Origin: Nitrospiria bacterium
GTDB taxonomy: Bacteria > Nitrospirota > Nitrospiria > JACQBZ01
Direction of reading: 5' to 3'
Assembly (NCBI GenBank): GCA_035498035.1
Contig: DATKAN010000026.1
Coordinates: forward strand, 1 to 64,000
Length of the DNA stretch: 64,000 bases
Made by a program: the position numbers and the translations under genes
Part shown: positions 7,614 through 16,257 of the stretch, piece after piece
How positions within the stretch are numbered: the first letter of the stretch is position 1
Layout of the letters: each line of letters opens with the position of its first letter
The notes under the pieces: generated by a model
Told to the model about the DNA's origin: nothing
Seen by the model: only the letters and a program-made list of their open reading frames with translations
Database searches by the model: none

Positions 7614-7643
7614 ACTATACCCATAACTTATGGAAAATGTCAA
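7614..7643 (-). promoter_or_regulatory. Promoter of cassette 2
   Basis: TTGACA (7638-7643) and TATAGT (7614-7619) are separated by 18 nt on the minus strand. The inferred start lies about 34 nt before the ATG at 7573. The sequence from the -35 box upstream is nearly identical to the block at 5542-5570. Confidence 0.65.
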
Positions 7644-7730
7644 CTACACAAAAGAAGGGTTTTTGGGGGATGGAAATGGGCCGTTGGCTCGGAAAGCCTG
7701 CTGGGGCAGTTTAATGATAATTCTTCCGCG

Positions 7731-7759
7731 TTGCCTTTGGTTAACTCTATCCTTATAAT
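7731..7759 (+). promoter_or_regulatory. Sigma-70 promoter of the MFS transporter gene
   Basis: TTGCCT (7731-7736), 17 nt, then an exact TATAAT (7754-7759). The start codon follows 35 nt downstream. It is divergent from the cassette 2 promoter. Confidence 0.65.
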
Positions 7760-7794
7760 AATATGATGCATCGCCAGGGATTAGGGAATATTCC

Positions 7795-9132
7795 GTGAGG
7801 GAAGAGGAGCGCCAAACCAATCCGGGGCCAAAACCCTTTTGGGCCGAGGTGAGCGGATACCAGTGGCTGGTCCTGACCGTCGCCTGGCTGGGATGGGTCT
7901 TCGACTCGATGGATTCCACCCTTTATGCCGTGACGCTTCAACCGGCGCTTCATGAGCTCCTTGGGGCCGAGAATTCGATTCAAGGAATTGAGTGGTACGG
8001 CGGGGTTATCTTCTCGGTTTTTCTGATCGGATGGGCTCTGGGCGGCGTGCTGTTCGGCGTCCTGGCAGATTACATCGGTCGAACCCGGACAATGATCCTG
8101 ACCATACTGATCTATTCGATCTTTACAGGCATGGCCGCGCTCTCACACACATGGTGGGAATTGACGGCATATCGGTTCTTGACGGCTTTGGGCATCGGCG
8201 GCGAATGGGCGGCGGGTGCCGCGCTGGTGGCCGAGACCTGGCCGGAAGCCAAGCGGGCGAAAGCGGCGGGGATTCTTCAATCGGCCTGGGCGGCCGGTTT
8301 CTTTCTCGCCGCGTTGGCCAATCTATGGCTCGGATCCTACGGGTGGCGAATCCTATTTCTTGTCGGGATACTTCCGGCGCTGGTGACCCTCCTGGTTCGT
8401 TTTACGGTGAAGGAGCCGGAGCGCTGGCTCAAGGTGGGCGAGGACCGGAAGCATGCGCTTCAGAAAGTCGCTCCCGCTGCGCGCTCGGAGCGGGAGCGGG
8501 AACTGCTCGAGTTCAGTCTCAAACGGTTGTTCCGTCGAGACCTCCGGAGTCGCACCGCGGTAGGATCCCTCCTGGCCTTTGTCGCCGTCTTCGGCCTGTG
8601 GGGCGCCACGAACTGGACGCCGACCCTGGTCCGTGAAATGCTGGCTCCTCAGAATCTGGACCCGGGCGCCGTCAATCGGTATGTGAGCTATTCGGTGATG
8701 AGCCTCAACATCGGAGCGCTGGCGGGCTATCTGGCCTTTGGACCGATCGCCGATCGCATCGGCCGCCGCGCCACGTTCTTTCTCATGTGTCTGGGCAGTT
8801 TTGTCATGCTGCCCCTCACGTTCTATTCGCCGAAAGATTATACCGTCGTTTTGGGGCTGCTTCCGGTCATGGGTTTTTTCAACAACGGAATCTTCAGCGG
8901 CTTTCCGATCTATCTCCCGGAGCTTTATCCCACCTCGATCCGTGCCACCGGTGTAGGGTTTTGCTTCAACATCGGGAGAGTTCTGGCATCAACCGGGCCC
9001 TTGGTCAAAGGATACCTGGGCACGCTGTTTGAGCCCGGCAAGGCCGCCAGTCTGATCGGAATCGTCTACCTCTTGGGAATCGTCGCACTCCCTTTTGCTC
9101 CGGAAACGAAGGGGAAGCCGCTGCCGGATTAG
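7795..9132 (+). CDS. MFS transporter, sialate/aromatic-acid:proton symporter type
   Basis: This 445-residue inner-membrane protein has twelve predicted helices. The first helix carries the acidic FDSMDSTLY motif, and the loop between helices 2 and 3 has GVLADYIGRTR (MFS motif A). GIGGEWAAGAALVAETWP follows helix 4, and the second half has PELYPTSIRATGVGFCFNIGR. These fit the SHS/AAHS symporter families, which import organic acids with protons; the substrate cannot be read from sequence. The start is a GTG with only a weak AGGGA upstream. The gene is monocistronic and converges on sod with 8 bp between them. Confidence 0.85.
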   Translation: MREEERQTNPGPKPFWAEVSGYQWLVLTVAWLGWVFDSMDSTLYAVTLQPALHELLGAENSIQGIEWYGGVIFSVFLIGWALGGVLFGVLADYIGRTRTMILTILIYSIFTGMAALSHTWWELTAYRFLTALGIGGEWAAGAALVAETWPEAKRAKAAGILQSAWAAGFFLAALANLWLGSYGWRILFLVGILPALVTLLVRFTVKEPERWLKVGEDRKHALQKVAPAARSERERELLEFSLKRLFRRDLRSRTAVGSLLAFVAVFGLWGATNWTPTLVREMLAPQNLDPGAVNRYVSYSVMSLNIGALAGYLAFGPIADRIGRRATFFLMCLGSFVMLPLTFYSPKDYTVVLGLLPVMGFFNNGIFSGFPIYLPELYPTSIRATGVGFCFNIGRVLASTGPLVKGYLGTLFEPGKAASLIGIVYLLGIVALPFAPETKGKPLPD

Positions 9133-9140
9133 GCCTGCGG

Positions 9141-9773
9141 CTAGACCCGATGAATTATCCCTTGTTTCCTTCGTCCCTCATTGGATTGAGCGGCCTGGAA
9201 ACGCCCGTCGACTATGTTCCAGTCGATGGTCCTGAGAAAGACCTCGATATAATCCCCCCGCTTGATCCCATAATCGATGATATAGGCGTGTTCAAACACG
9301 TCCATAATCAGAAGGGGAACGGCTCCGGAGAGTTGGCCCGCATTGTGTTCGTTGATCCAAACGTTGAAAAGTCGCGATTCCATGGAATCGTAGGACAGCA
9401 CCGCCCATCCGATGCCGCGAAGCGCGCCGGTGGCCTCAAAATCTTTCTCCCAACGGTTGAAACCGCCGAAATCGTTCACCAGTTTTTTAAATAACGACGA
9501 GCGTTCGTCTATCGGCGCGGGATCCTTGGTCAAGTTACCGAAATAGTATTCGTGCAGGCGCATGCCGTTAAATTCCCATCCGAATCGGCGTTTCAATTCT
9601 CCGTAATCGGGCGTTTCCGTGTTTCCGTCCTGCAACAGCTGATTCAAACGCTCGACCATTTTATTGGTGTTCGCCACGTAGCCTTGGTATAAGGAAAAAT
9701 GGGTTTTCAACAACCCATCACTCAAGCCTTTTATTCCCAGCAGGTGATTAAAGTTCTTAGGTTCATATTTCAT
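9141..9773 (-). CDS. Superoxide dismutase, Fe/Mn family
   Basis: This 210-residue cytoplasmic enzyme converts superoxide to hydrogen peroxide and oxygen. The four metal ligands of the family are visible: H25 (KTHFSLYQGY), H74 (MRLHEYYF), D158 and H162 (DVFEHAYIIDYG). The length is normal, with no signal peptide. Iron or manganese preference cannot be decided here. An AAGGGGG site precedes the ATG. It is the last gene of the minus-strand run containing the cbb3-type oxidase, 57 nt after the small membrane protein, so it may be coexpressed with a high-affinity oxidase as protection against oxygen by-products. Confidence 0.93.
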   Translation of the reverse strand: MKYEPKNFNHLLGIKGLSDGLLKTHFSLYQGYVANTNKMVERLNQLLQDGNTETPDYGELKRRFGWEFNGMRLHEYYFGNLTKDPAPIDERSSLFKKLVNDFGGFNRWEKDFEATGALRGIGWAVLSYDSMESRLFNVWINEHNAGQLSGAVPLLIMDVFEHAYIIDYGIKRGDYIEVFLRTIDWNIVDGRFQAAQSNEGRRKQGIIHRV

Positions 9774-9830
9774 GTTTTTCCCCCTTTCGAATGCCCATCC
9801 ATGACCCCGGGTAAAAAAATCCGAAGATTC

Positions 9831-10034
9831 CTAGTCCGTACTCCAGTATTGGATCGTATAATAGACCCCCCAGATCAACAGGGCGATCGAGACGAGCGTG
9901 AGCCACAGTGGAATTTTTCCGTGCCGTTCCGCAATTCCCGAGTCCTGGTATCGATAGACCTCGTCCCCGGGGGCTTTGGTCGCTTCCGATCTGTTCAATG
10001 TCTCCGTCCCCTCTGTTTTGGTCATTGGTGTCAT
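9831..10034 (-). CDS. Small single-helix membrane protein coupled to the cbb3 oxidase
   Basis: This 67-residue protein has a polar N-terminus and one helix (LWLTLVSIALLIWGVYYTI) ending in QYWSTD. The size, topology and location suggest an accessory subunit comparable to CcoQ, or the detached membrane anchor of CcoP; family membership is not proven. Its ATG overlaps the stop codon of the oxidase gene in an ATGA junction, the usual sign of translational coupling. The aromatic WGVYYTIQYW stretch at the membrane boundary is typical of CcoP/FixP anchors. Confidence 0.7.
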   Translation of the reverse strand: MTPMTKTEGTETLNRSEATKAPGDEVYRYQDSGIAERHGKIPLWLTLVSIALLIWGVYYTIQYWSTD

Positions 10035-12934
10035 GGCAGACCTCCCGATGTTTCTACCGGAGAGGAGACCCGAGCGATTCGGGCCTTCTCAGGCCGACCC
10101 CGAACCAGGGCCTCATCAATTTCCCCCCGCTGCGCCGCCGGAGAGAGCGAAGCCCAGATGCGCGTGAGGGATACGTCGTGATCCGACTCCTTCAGCCCCG
10201 CCGCGGCCAGCTCGGCCTCATGGGCCCGCACCCGAAGGGACTGGACATAATGAACCACGTCCCAAGCCTCCGAAGGCGAAAGCTTATCCTGAAAGGGCGG
10301 CATCGGCGTTCCGCCCACCCCGGTCAGGATCGTCTTATAAATGTGTGCTCCATCATGACCTAGCTTCACCCCGCCGTGATCGCCCGCCGGTAAGGTGAAG
10401 TTGGCCGGATGTTCCTGATGACCCCAAACGTCCGTCAGCCCTTTGGCCAGCACCCCGTCGCCCTTTCCTCGCGCGCCATGGCACAGGTAACAGATGGCCT
10501 TGCCGTGGAACAGTTTTTCGCCGTTTGCGATCGAGGCCTCGGAGACCGGTGGCTCGGAGGATACAGGGATCGGTTGGCCGAGCGGCTCTTTTTGCCAGCG
10601 ATCCGAGAAGGATTTAATATACTGGATTACGGCCATCCGTTCACGCTCCGAGATCTCCTGCCACGTCGGCATGGCCGTTCCCCACAGCCCGTGGGTGACG
10701 GTGATAAAGAGATCACCGTCGGTCGGGAGGGAATCCTTCCCCGGCGTCGATCGGAATTTGAAAATTCCTCGGGTAAAATCACGGGGCTTGGGATCCAAGA
10801 AAACGGCGGAGGGTCCGTTCCCATCCCCCTTCTCTCCATGGCATCCGACACAACGGCGCAGATAAACCTGTTTCCCCAAGGCCATCAGATCCCCCCGCTC
10901 CATCGGATCGACATTGAACGACGCCCCTGTTGCGAGGCGGGTCGGCGTGAAGACCTCGCGCCAGTCGCCGATGCCGGTTCCCAGTTTCTGGATATAGGAC
11001 ACCAACGCCTTCCCGTCGTCGTTGAGGCGCGGAGGCTCATTTCCCTTCGCCGGATCGAACAGCCAGGGGAACGACGGCATAATCGAGTCCGGTACGACGG
11101 CCCGGGGGTTCCAATGGTGGGCGGCATGCCAATCATCTCCGTATTTTCTTCCAACCCGTGTCAGGTCCGGACCGATGCGGCGAGTTCCGAAGAGATGGGG
11201 AAAATCAAAGGCGTATTCCCCCGCCTGAGACACCGGCCCCCAACGCATGGATTCTCCCGTGACCGGACGGACGTATTGAGAGTGGCAGTACCAGCATCCC
11301 TCCCGGATATAGACTTTCCTCCCCTTCGCTTCAAGCGGGCCGTAGTCGGCCACCTGGATCGTTTTATTCGTGACCGCATCGGTCACCGTGTTGGTTCGGT
11401 CCTCGGGCATCATCCAGGGGATGATGCCCTGGATGAAAACGGCCATAAAGAAAAATCCCAATCCGGCGGCAAGGAAAACCGTGGAGGGGGTCTCGATCCA
11501 ACCCCCCTTGGGCCGGGGTTGTGTTGACGGGGCTTGCTCCCAAAGAGAGCTGTCCGGGACCGCCCGCTCCACCGGTTTTCCTTCACGCGCCGTTTTATAC
11601 AAGTTGATCACCAAAAGAAGAAATCCGATATCCATCGTCAGCCCGGCGAGACTCCGTACCGCCCACCAAGGCTTCAACTCTTTCACGGTATCGACGAAAT
11701 TGGCCTGGTACTCCAGCATTGACCCTTGGACGAACCCCATGGCGGTCAGGACGGCGGCCATCAGGCTGAATCCCGTGATCGTCAGCCAGAGATGCCAGCT
11801 GGCTAACCGGTTGCTCCACAGTTCACGGCCCGCTACCCGCGGCCAGACGTAATACAGACCCGCGATCGTCCAGACCACCATGGCGCCGAAGACCGTGAGA
11901 TGTGAGTGGGAGATGACAAAATCGTTAAAATGGGTCAGCTGCTGGACCCGGCGGAGCGCCTCGGTCGATCCTTGAAAGCAGCCCAGCCAGTAATAAATGG
12001 CCCCGAGAATCAAAAACTTCGCGGCATAATTGTCCCCTCCGCCCCCTCCCAGGATTGTGCCCCAACGCCCTTTCATCGTCCCGAAGAAGTTCACGGTGAC
12101 GGCCCAAACCGGAATAATCAGAAACATACTGGTCGTGATCGCAATCGTCTGATTCATATGGGGGATCGGACTATAAAGGTAATGATGGATTCCGACCATG
12201 GGGTAAAAGATGGCCAGCGACCAGAACCCCAACAACGATAGACGGTGGCTGTAAAGGGGGTTTTTGGAACTGACCGGGAGAAAATAATAAATCGTCGCGA
12301 GTCCGGCCGGGGTCAGCCACAACCCGACGATATAATGGATATACAGGCCGTGCATCGCGGCGCTGTTGACGCCCGAGAAGGCCGGGACGTATTTTAGTAT
12401 GACATCCCCTAATATCAGGTTCAGGACGGTCCAAATGAAGGCGGCAGAGGTGTACCACATCGCCACATAAAAGCGCCTCTCCTTGCGCCGCCAGATCGTT
12501 CCCAGGATCTGGATCGTGACCGCGCCCAAGACGAAAAATCGCAGGATCGCAAAAGGCCATTCGAACTCTCCGGCCTCCAACCCCGCGTTATATCCGAGCA
12601 TGAAGGAAATGGACCCGAAAAAGATAAAGGCATTCCAGATCCACAAAAGCCACCGGCCCCATTCCTCTTTATACATCCGGACCCCGCAGAGGCGGGGGAC
12701 GAAATAGTAGGCGAGGGCGATGAAGGTGGTGGAGAAGGCTCCGAAGATCACGCCGTTGACATGAACCGGCCGCAGCCGTCCGAAGGTCAGCCATGAAATG
12801 CCGCCCAGAAAATCGGGTTCATGAAACTTGATCGAAACAAGCAGGCCGACCAAGGGAAAGACGGTCAGCCAGACCAAAGCCCATGTCAGCCATTGCTTGA
12901 CCAATGACCGGTTCACAAGGACTTCGCCGTCCAT
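10031..12934 (-). CDS. cbb3-type cytochrome c oxidase, CcoN-CcoO-dicytochrome c fusion
   Basis: This 967-residue fusion protein forms the core of a high-affinity oxidase. Residues 1-450 are CcoN: low-spin heme ligand H58, CuB ligands H200, H250 and H251, Y244 six residues before H250 (the cross-linked Tyr position), and heme ligands H343 and H345. Residues about 480-655 are CcoO, with a membrane helix, heme site C547-x-x-C550-H551 and SIMPSFPWL. Two further cytochrome c domains follow (C695/C698/H699 and C815/C818/H819) that stand in for CcoP. Thus subunits usually made from three genes are one chain. CcoN-CcoO fusions are known; the additional di-heme tail is less common. The ccm locus at 34.5-41.7 kb would mature its three c hemes. 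The start ATG (MDGEVLV) follows a GGAGAA site. Confidence 0.93.
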   Translation of the reverse strand: MDGEVLVNRSLVKQWLTWALVWLTVFPLVGLLVSIKFHEPDFLGGISWLTFGRLRPVHVNGVIFGAFSTTFIALAYYFVPRLCGVRMYKEEWGRWLLWIWNAFIFFGSISFMLGYNAGLEAGEFEWPFAILRFFVLGAVTIQILGTIWRRKERRFYVAMWYTSAAFIWTVLNLILGDVILKYVPAFSGVNSAAMHGLYIHYIVGLWLTPAGLATIYYFLPVSSKNPLYSHRLSLLGFWSLAIFYPMVGIHHYLYSPIPHMNQTIAITTSMFLIIPVWAVTVNFFGTMKGRWGTILGGGGGDNYAAKFLILGAIYYWLGCFQGSTEALRRVQQLTHFNDFVISHSHLTVFGAMVVWTIAGLYYVWPRVAGRELWSNRLASWHLWLTITGFSLMAAVLTAMGFVQGSMLEYQANFVDTVKELKPWWAVRSLAGLTMDIGFLLLVINLYKTAREGKPVERAVPDSSLWEQAPSTQPRPKGGWIETPSTVFLAAGLGFFFMAVFIQGIIPWMMPEDRTNTVTDAVTNKTIQVADYGPLEAKGRKVYIREGCWYCHSQYVRPVTGESMRWGPVSQAGEYAFDFPHLFGTRRIGPDLTRVGRKYGDDWHAAHHWNPRAVVPDSIMPSFPWLFDPAKGNEPPRLNDDGKALVSYIQKLGTGIGDWREVFTPTRLATGASFNVDPMERGDLMALGKQVYLRRCVGCHGEKGDGNGPSAVFLDPKPRDFTRGIFKFRSTPGKDSLPTDGDLFITVTHGLWGTAMPTWQEISERERMAVIQYIKSFSDRWQKEPLGQPIPVSSEPPVSEASIANGEKLFHGKAICYLCHGARGKGDGVLAKGLTDVWGHQEHPANFTLPAGDHGGVKLGHDGAHIYKTILTGVGGTPMPPFQDKLSPSEAWDVVHYVQSLRVRAHEAELAAAGLKESDHDVSLTRIWASLSPAAQRGEIDEALVRGRPEKARIARVSSPVETSGGLP

Positions 12935-12987
12935 GGATATTCTCCTTTCCGAAGAGAGAAGAAAGGGTAAACCTTCGGGGATCTACT

Positions 12988-13557
12988 TCAGGTTCCCGCA
13001 GTTAAGGAGACAAAATGGCCCCGCCGGTTTTCCTGATAACACGTCTTGTTGTGTTGGAGGCAGAAGGGCTTGTCCTTTCCATAGCTGATGACCGAGATTC
13101 GAGAACCCTCCACTCCCAGCGTGACCAGATATTGTTTCACCGCCCCCGCCCGATGGTTCCCCAAGACCAGATTGTATTCCTCAGTGCCCCGGTCATCGCA
13201 ATGCCCTTCGATCTGAACTTTCAGATCGGGGTGTTTATTAAGGAACTCGGCATCTTTTTGTAGGCCTGCTTTGGCGTCGTTCCGGATCAGATATTTATCA
13301 AAATCAAAGAAGGCGTCCTGAAAGGATTGACCGGAGAGCCCGACTTCGAGCGGTTTGGAGGCTTCGGTCGATTCCTGTATCGGATTCGTAGGAACAGTCG
13401 GTGAATATGCCGGAGGCGCTGGGGGTTTCGTCGCCTCGGTGTCCGAGGAGACGTCGCTTTTGACGGTGGCCGTCGCCGTTTTCCGATTGCAGGCCGGCAA
13501 AATCACCAAGAGCATCAACATAATAATGATTGCGGAAGCGGATCTGAGTTGCGGCAT
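12988..13557 (-). CDS. pal: OmpA-family peptidoglycan-associated lipoprotein
   Basis: This 189-residue lipoprotein has a signal ending in the lipobox LPAC (Cys 23), a Thr/Pro-rich linker, and a C-terminal OmpA/Pal domain. In that domain, FDFDKYLIRNDAK, IEGHCDDRGTEEYNLVLG and the NHRAGAVKQYL segment are the peptidoglycan-binding signature. It would tether the outer membrane to the cell wall. The start at 13557 is chosen because AGGAGT lies 10 nt upstream; the frame stays open further 5' but without a site. No tol genes lie nearby, so this may be a Pal paralogue rather than the Tol-Pal partner. Confidence 0.88.
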   Translation of the reverse strand: MPQLRSASAIIIMLMLLVILPACNRKTATATVKSDVSSDTEATKPPAPPAYSPTVPTNPIQESTEASKPLEVGLSGQSFQDAFFDFDKYLIRNDAKAGLQKDAEFLNKHPDLKVQIEGHCDDRGTEEYNLVLGNHRAGAVKQYLVTLGVEGSRISVISYGKDKPFCLQHNKTCYQENRRGHFVSLTAGT

Positions 13558-13586
13558 GGGCTTAACTCCTTTCTTCCAAAGAAAGC

Positions 13587-13769
13587 TTAATAATACCGAT
13601 CCCGTCCTGACTGGGTCTTTGGAAACGGGGACGAGGGCCGGTCCCGGTTCGAGATGACGACCGTATCGACCAGATCCCCGCAATGCACACATCGGCACAT
13701 GGGGGTTCCACCATCCCGGGTAAAGATCCGTTCTTCAACCATGATTCCCTGACATCGTCGACATTTCAT
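13587..13769 (-). CDS. Small zinc-ribbon protein
   Basis: This 60-residue protein has two cysteine pairs, C3-x-x-C6 and C27-x-x-C30 (CRRC, CVHC), plus C25, spaced as in a zinc ribbon. The sequence between them (GIMVEERIFTRDGG) is strand-like. Such small ribbons usually bind nucleic acid or act as regulators; nothing specific is recognisable. The start is placed at ATG 13769, preceded by GGAGGGG at 8 nt; longer forms lack a site. It lies 29 nt upstream of pal and 109 nt after the CBS gene, all in one direction. Confidence 0.75.
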   Translation of the reverse strand: MKCRRCQGIMVEERIFTRDGGTPMCRCVHCGDLVDTVVISNRDRPSSPFPKTQSGRDRYY

Positions 13770-13878
13770 TTGAATCCCCTCCATTAATGTCCTGGTTTGT
13801 GGCCTGAAGGCCCCCCGCAGGCCCTGGCCGGGAACACCCTTCAGGCCCGTTGCTTTCTCGAGTCGCCGCAAGGGGGGA

Positions 13879-14289
13879 CTATTCCAGGCCCAGGCCGGCG
13901 TTGACCATCGCTCGGAGAAGGTCGTGGAGACTGACGGTCTTGATCAGGTAGCCGTCCTCCACGACCGGGAGGTTGAGCAGGTGGTTTTTTTCTATATACC
14001 TCAGGGCTGTTTCAATCGGGGTGGTCTGGTTTACGAAATGAAGCTCCCGGCTCATGATGTCCTCCACCTTGGTCGACCGAAGCTCTCTTCCGGATTCAAT
14101 GACCTCAAGCAGTTCGGATTCGCTGACGAGCCCGACGAACCGGCCCCGATCGTCAACGACGGGGGCCTCGGGGGCGTGGGCCGAGAGCAACGTCTGGGCG
14201 ACCATCGTCCCTTCCGTGCCGATCTGGACGCGAACCGTGTTCGTCCCTTTGACATCCTGAATCGTCCGATACAACGTTTGAATGGCCAT
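13879..14289 (-). CDS. Tandem CBS-domain protein
   Basis: This 136-residue cytoplasmic protein consists of two CBS motifs: about 8-65 (TMVAQTLLSAHAPEAPVVDD) and about 75-132 (DIMSRELHFVNQTTPIETAL, NLPVVEDGYLIKTVSLHDLL). CBS pairs bind adenosine nucleotides and sense energy state. Stand-alone versions occur in stress gene clusters, often beside BON proteins as here. AAAGGAGGG precedes the ATG. It probably shares a transcript with the BON gene 92 nt upstream. Confidence 0.88.
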   Translation of the reverse strand: MAIQTLYRTIQDVKGTNTVRVQIGTEGTMVAQTLLSAHAPEAPVVDDRGRFVGLVSESELLEVIESGRELRSTKVEDIMSRELHFVNQTTPIETALRYIEKNHLLNLPVVEDGYLIKTVSLHDLLRAMVNAGLGLE

Positions 14290-14381
14290 AATTCCCTCCT
14301 TTGGGCCAGGATCCGGGAAAACAACCCGATCGTGGCCCTATTGGTGCGGTGCCTTCCATGTCTTTGGATTCACAATCGTCC

Positions 14382-14918
14382 TCAGACCTGTTGAAAGGTT
14401 TCCATTTTGTCGACGACTTTAGACACATCCGGAAGCATTGAAACGAGTCGATCCGCGAAGTGTCTCTCACGGGACCGATCGACGATGCCGCGCAGGGTCA
14501 CAATGCCGTTGACCACGCGTACCCGTAGTTGCCTGATATCGATCAGCGGGTTTTCGATCAGAGTCGACCGGGCCTTTTTTTCTATCGCGATGTCCTGATC
14601 CAGAGGCGGTATTACCAGGATGTTGTTCTGGACCCCTCGTACCCCGGGGATCTGCATCGCGATCAGTTCGGCCAGGCCTTTTTCCTCCCCGGTCAAAACA
14701 GTTCCTTCCAGTTTAACAATCCCGTGATGGGACGACACCCCGATGCGGTTCAGGTTCAAATGACCGTCTTTTTCCATGGTGGACTCTGTGGCTGTTTTGA
14801 TCCAGAGATCCCCTTTCTCCATCGGCGTCGCAGGGGAGGCCGGCCCCGGGATCAGGATCACCAAAAAGACGGCGGCGACTACCAATGTCCACGCTCCGAT
14901 GTTCATCAGTTTATTCAC
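14382..14918 (-). CDS. Exported BON-domain protein
   Basis: This 178-residue protein has an N-terminal signal sequence (WTLVVAAVFLVILIPGPASPA) and two BON modules, at about 45-105 (GVSSHHGIVKLEGTVLTGEEK) and about 115-175 (IDIRQLRVRVVNGIVTLRGI). BON domains are thought to bind phospholipid, and OsmY-type proteins protect the envelope under stress. A GTG at 14918 is chosen as start, since GGGAGGTGA lies just ahead of it; a longer reading from an upstream GTG would bury that site. It heads the stress-like run BON-CBS-ribbon-Pal that leads into the oxidase gene. Confidence 0.85.
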   Translation of the reverse strand: MNKLMNIGAWTLVVAAVFLVILIPGPASPATPMEKGDLWIKTATESTMEKDGHLNLNRIGVSSHHGIVKLEGTVLTGEEKGLAELIAMQIPGVRGVQNNILVIPPLDQDIAIEKKARSTLIENPLIDIRQLRVRVVNGIVTLRGIVDRSRERHFADRLVSMLPDVSKVVDKMETFQQV

Positions 14919-15026
14919 AATAATCACCTCCCGAAACACGATTTTCCCATCCGTATTTCCTTATATTTTATCAATAAATTTCAGGTCCCTCTTTCCGTTT
15001 TGGCCGGCCGACCTTGGGTTCCGGAT

Positions 15027-16025
15027 TCAGGCCGTCCTAACTACCGGATGGTTTGGGGGGCCGATTTGCTCCAAGTCGCTCAGACAACCCAATCGCCTTA
15101 AATCATTCAATACACGATGCTCCGATCCCCAGTCGCTCCACGAAACGCCGTCGATGTTCAAAACCGCCAAGTGGGACTGATACCGCCGGGCGAGATTTTC
15201 CAGGATCTCCTTTGAAAAATTCATCGGCGTCATTTGAGTGTAGACCGATTCGACCACGTCGTATTCGGCGGGAGTATCAACGGCCTCCCCGATGCGTTTG
15301 TAGGCAAGAAAAACATCCGGGACGCATAAGGCCATTAGATCCAGCATGGTTTTAAGCCGGAACACCATCACCAATGAATTCCACAAGCCTCCTCTTTGTA
15401 TAAGGGTGTGGGCCGCGTGTGACCCGGGTTTTTCGATGAATTTCAAGACGGTTCGGATTTCCTCCGAGCGGTTATCTTCGACGGGGGGGCCCGGAAGGAT
15501 ATAGCCGTATTCGGATTCGGGTTCCCGCGGCTTGATCCCCAACAGGACCAATCGCGAAGGATTGCGTTCAACATACCGAAAGGCGCGTGCCACGTAATCC
15601 ATGAAGGAGTCTTCTTCCACAATGAAATGGTCCGAAGGAAAGACGGCTACGACGGAGGCCGGATGTCGTTTGGATAGGTAAATCAACGGCAAAAAGAGTC
15701 CGGGCCCGGTGTCCTTGTTTTCCGGTTGTACAATAATCGTCTTCTCCCCACGTCTCGCGATTTGGCGTTGGACATCGAGATAGCGTAGGTGGCTCTTGTT
15801 GATGATGGTATAGAGATACTCCGGGGGGATGAGTTTTTCAACCCGGTAAAAGGTCTGTTCAAGCATCGATCGTGTTCCGTAGAGATTTACAAACTGCTTG
15901 GGCAGGGCATTCCCTCGAAGCCGTTGGACCAATGATCGCAGGCGCCTGCCGTCGCCCGCCGCCAGCACGATCCCGCAACGATGAAAGCCGTATGACGATT
16001 CCCGTGTTTTCTCTTCCATCATCAT
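15027..16025 (-). CDS. Mannose-1-phosphate guanylyltransferase-like nucleotidyltransferase
   Basis: The product has about 332 residues. It has the sugar-phosphate nucleotidyltransferase signature CGIVLAAGDGRRL, the ALPKQF lysine motif, QPENKDTGPGLFLPL, FPSDHFI, EYGYILPG and FIEKPG. These match the GDP-mannose pyrophosphorylase group, which makes GDP-mannose for glycans or exopolysaccharide. The C-terminal phosphomannose isomerase domain of bifunctional ManC/AlgA proteins is absent. The start is uncertain among an ATG cluster at about 16025; a GGGGGAG site favours it over GTG 16052. It is divergent from the kinase/regulator pair and has its own sigma-54-like promoter. No other sugar-nucleotide genes lie nearby. 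Confidence 0.82.
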   Translation of the reverse strand: MMMEEKTRESSYGFHRCGIVLAAGDGRRLRSLVQRLRGNALPKQFVNLYGTRSMLEQTFYRVEKLIPPEYLYTIINKSHLRYLDVQRQIARRGEKTIIVQPENKDTGPGLFLPLIYLSKRHPASVVAVFPSDHFIVEEDSFMDYVARAFRYVERNPSRLVLLGIKPREPESEYGYILPGPPVEDNRSEEIRTVLKFIEKPGSHAAHTLIQRGGLWNSLVMVFRLKTMLDLMALCVPDVFLAYKRIGEAVDTPAEYDVVESVYTQMTPMNFSKEILENLARRYQSHLAVLNIDGVSWSDWGSEHRVLNDLRRLGCLSDLEQIGPPNHPVVRTA

Positions 16026-16087
16026 GAATTTCATCTCCCCCGAACGAATCACGGGTTTGGGTCGTGATTGGTTTACTGAGCGAACAT

Positions 16088-16103
16088 TGCAAGGACGATA
16101 CCA
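16088..16103 (-). promoter_or_regulatory. Sigma-54-type promoter for the nucleotidyltransferase gene
   Basis: On the minus strand TGGTATCGTCCTTGCA has the invariant GG (16101-16102) and GC (16089-16090) separated by 10 nt, with a perfect TTGCA -12 element. Transcription would start near 16077, 50 nt ahead of the gene. A sigma-54 activator is encoded 1.8 kb away. Confidence 0.55.
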
Positions 16104-16257
16104 AATCGAAAAGTTACATTTAATTGGGTCGTCAGCAAGAAGAGAATCGGGAAATGGGAGCGGTTATCAGGTTTCAACACCCGATTTTCGGTAAATCGAT
16201 CCTGATAGATGAGGATGCTGAACCCGCTTAAACGGGGAATGAGTCCGCTGTGATGCA

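Noticed and set aside
7574-7624. Longer N-terminus for STN/HEAT protein 2
   Set aside because: The upstream ATG overlaps the -10 box of the inferred promoter and would not be in the transcript; the 17 extra residues precede a proper signal peptide.
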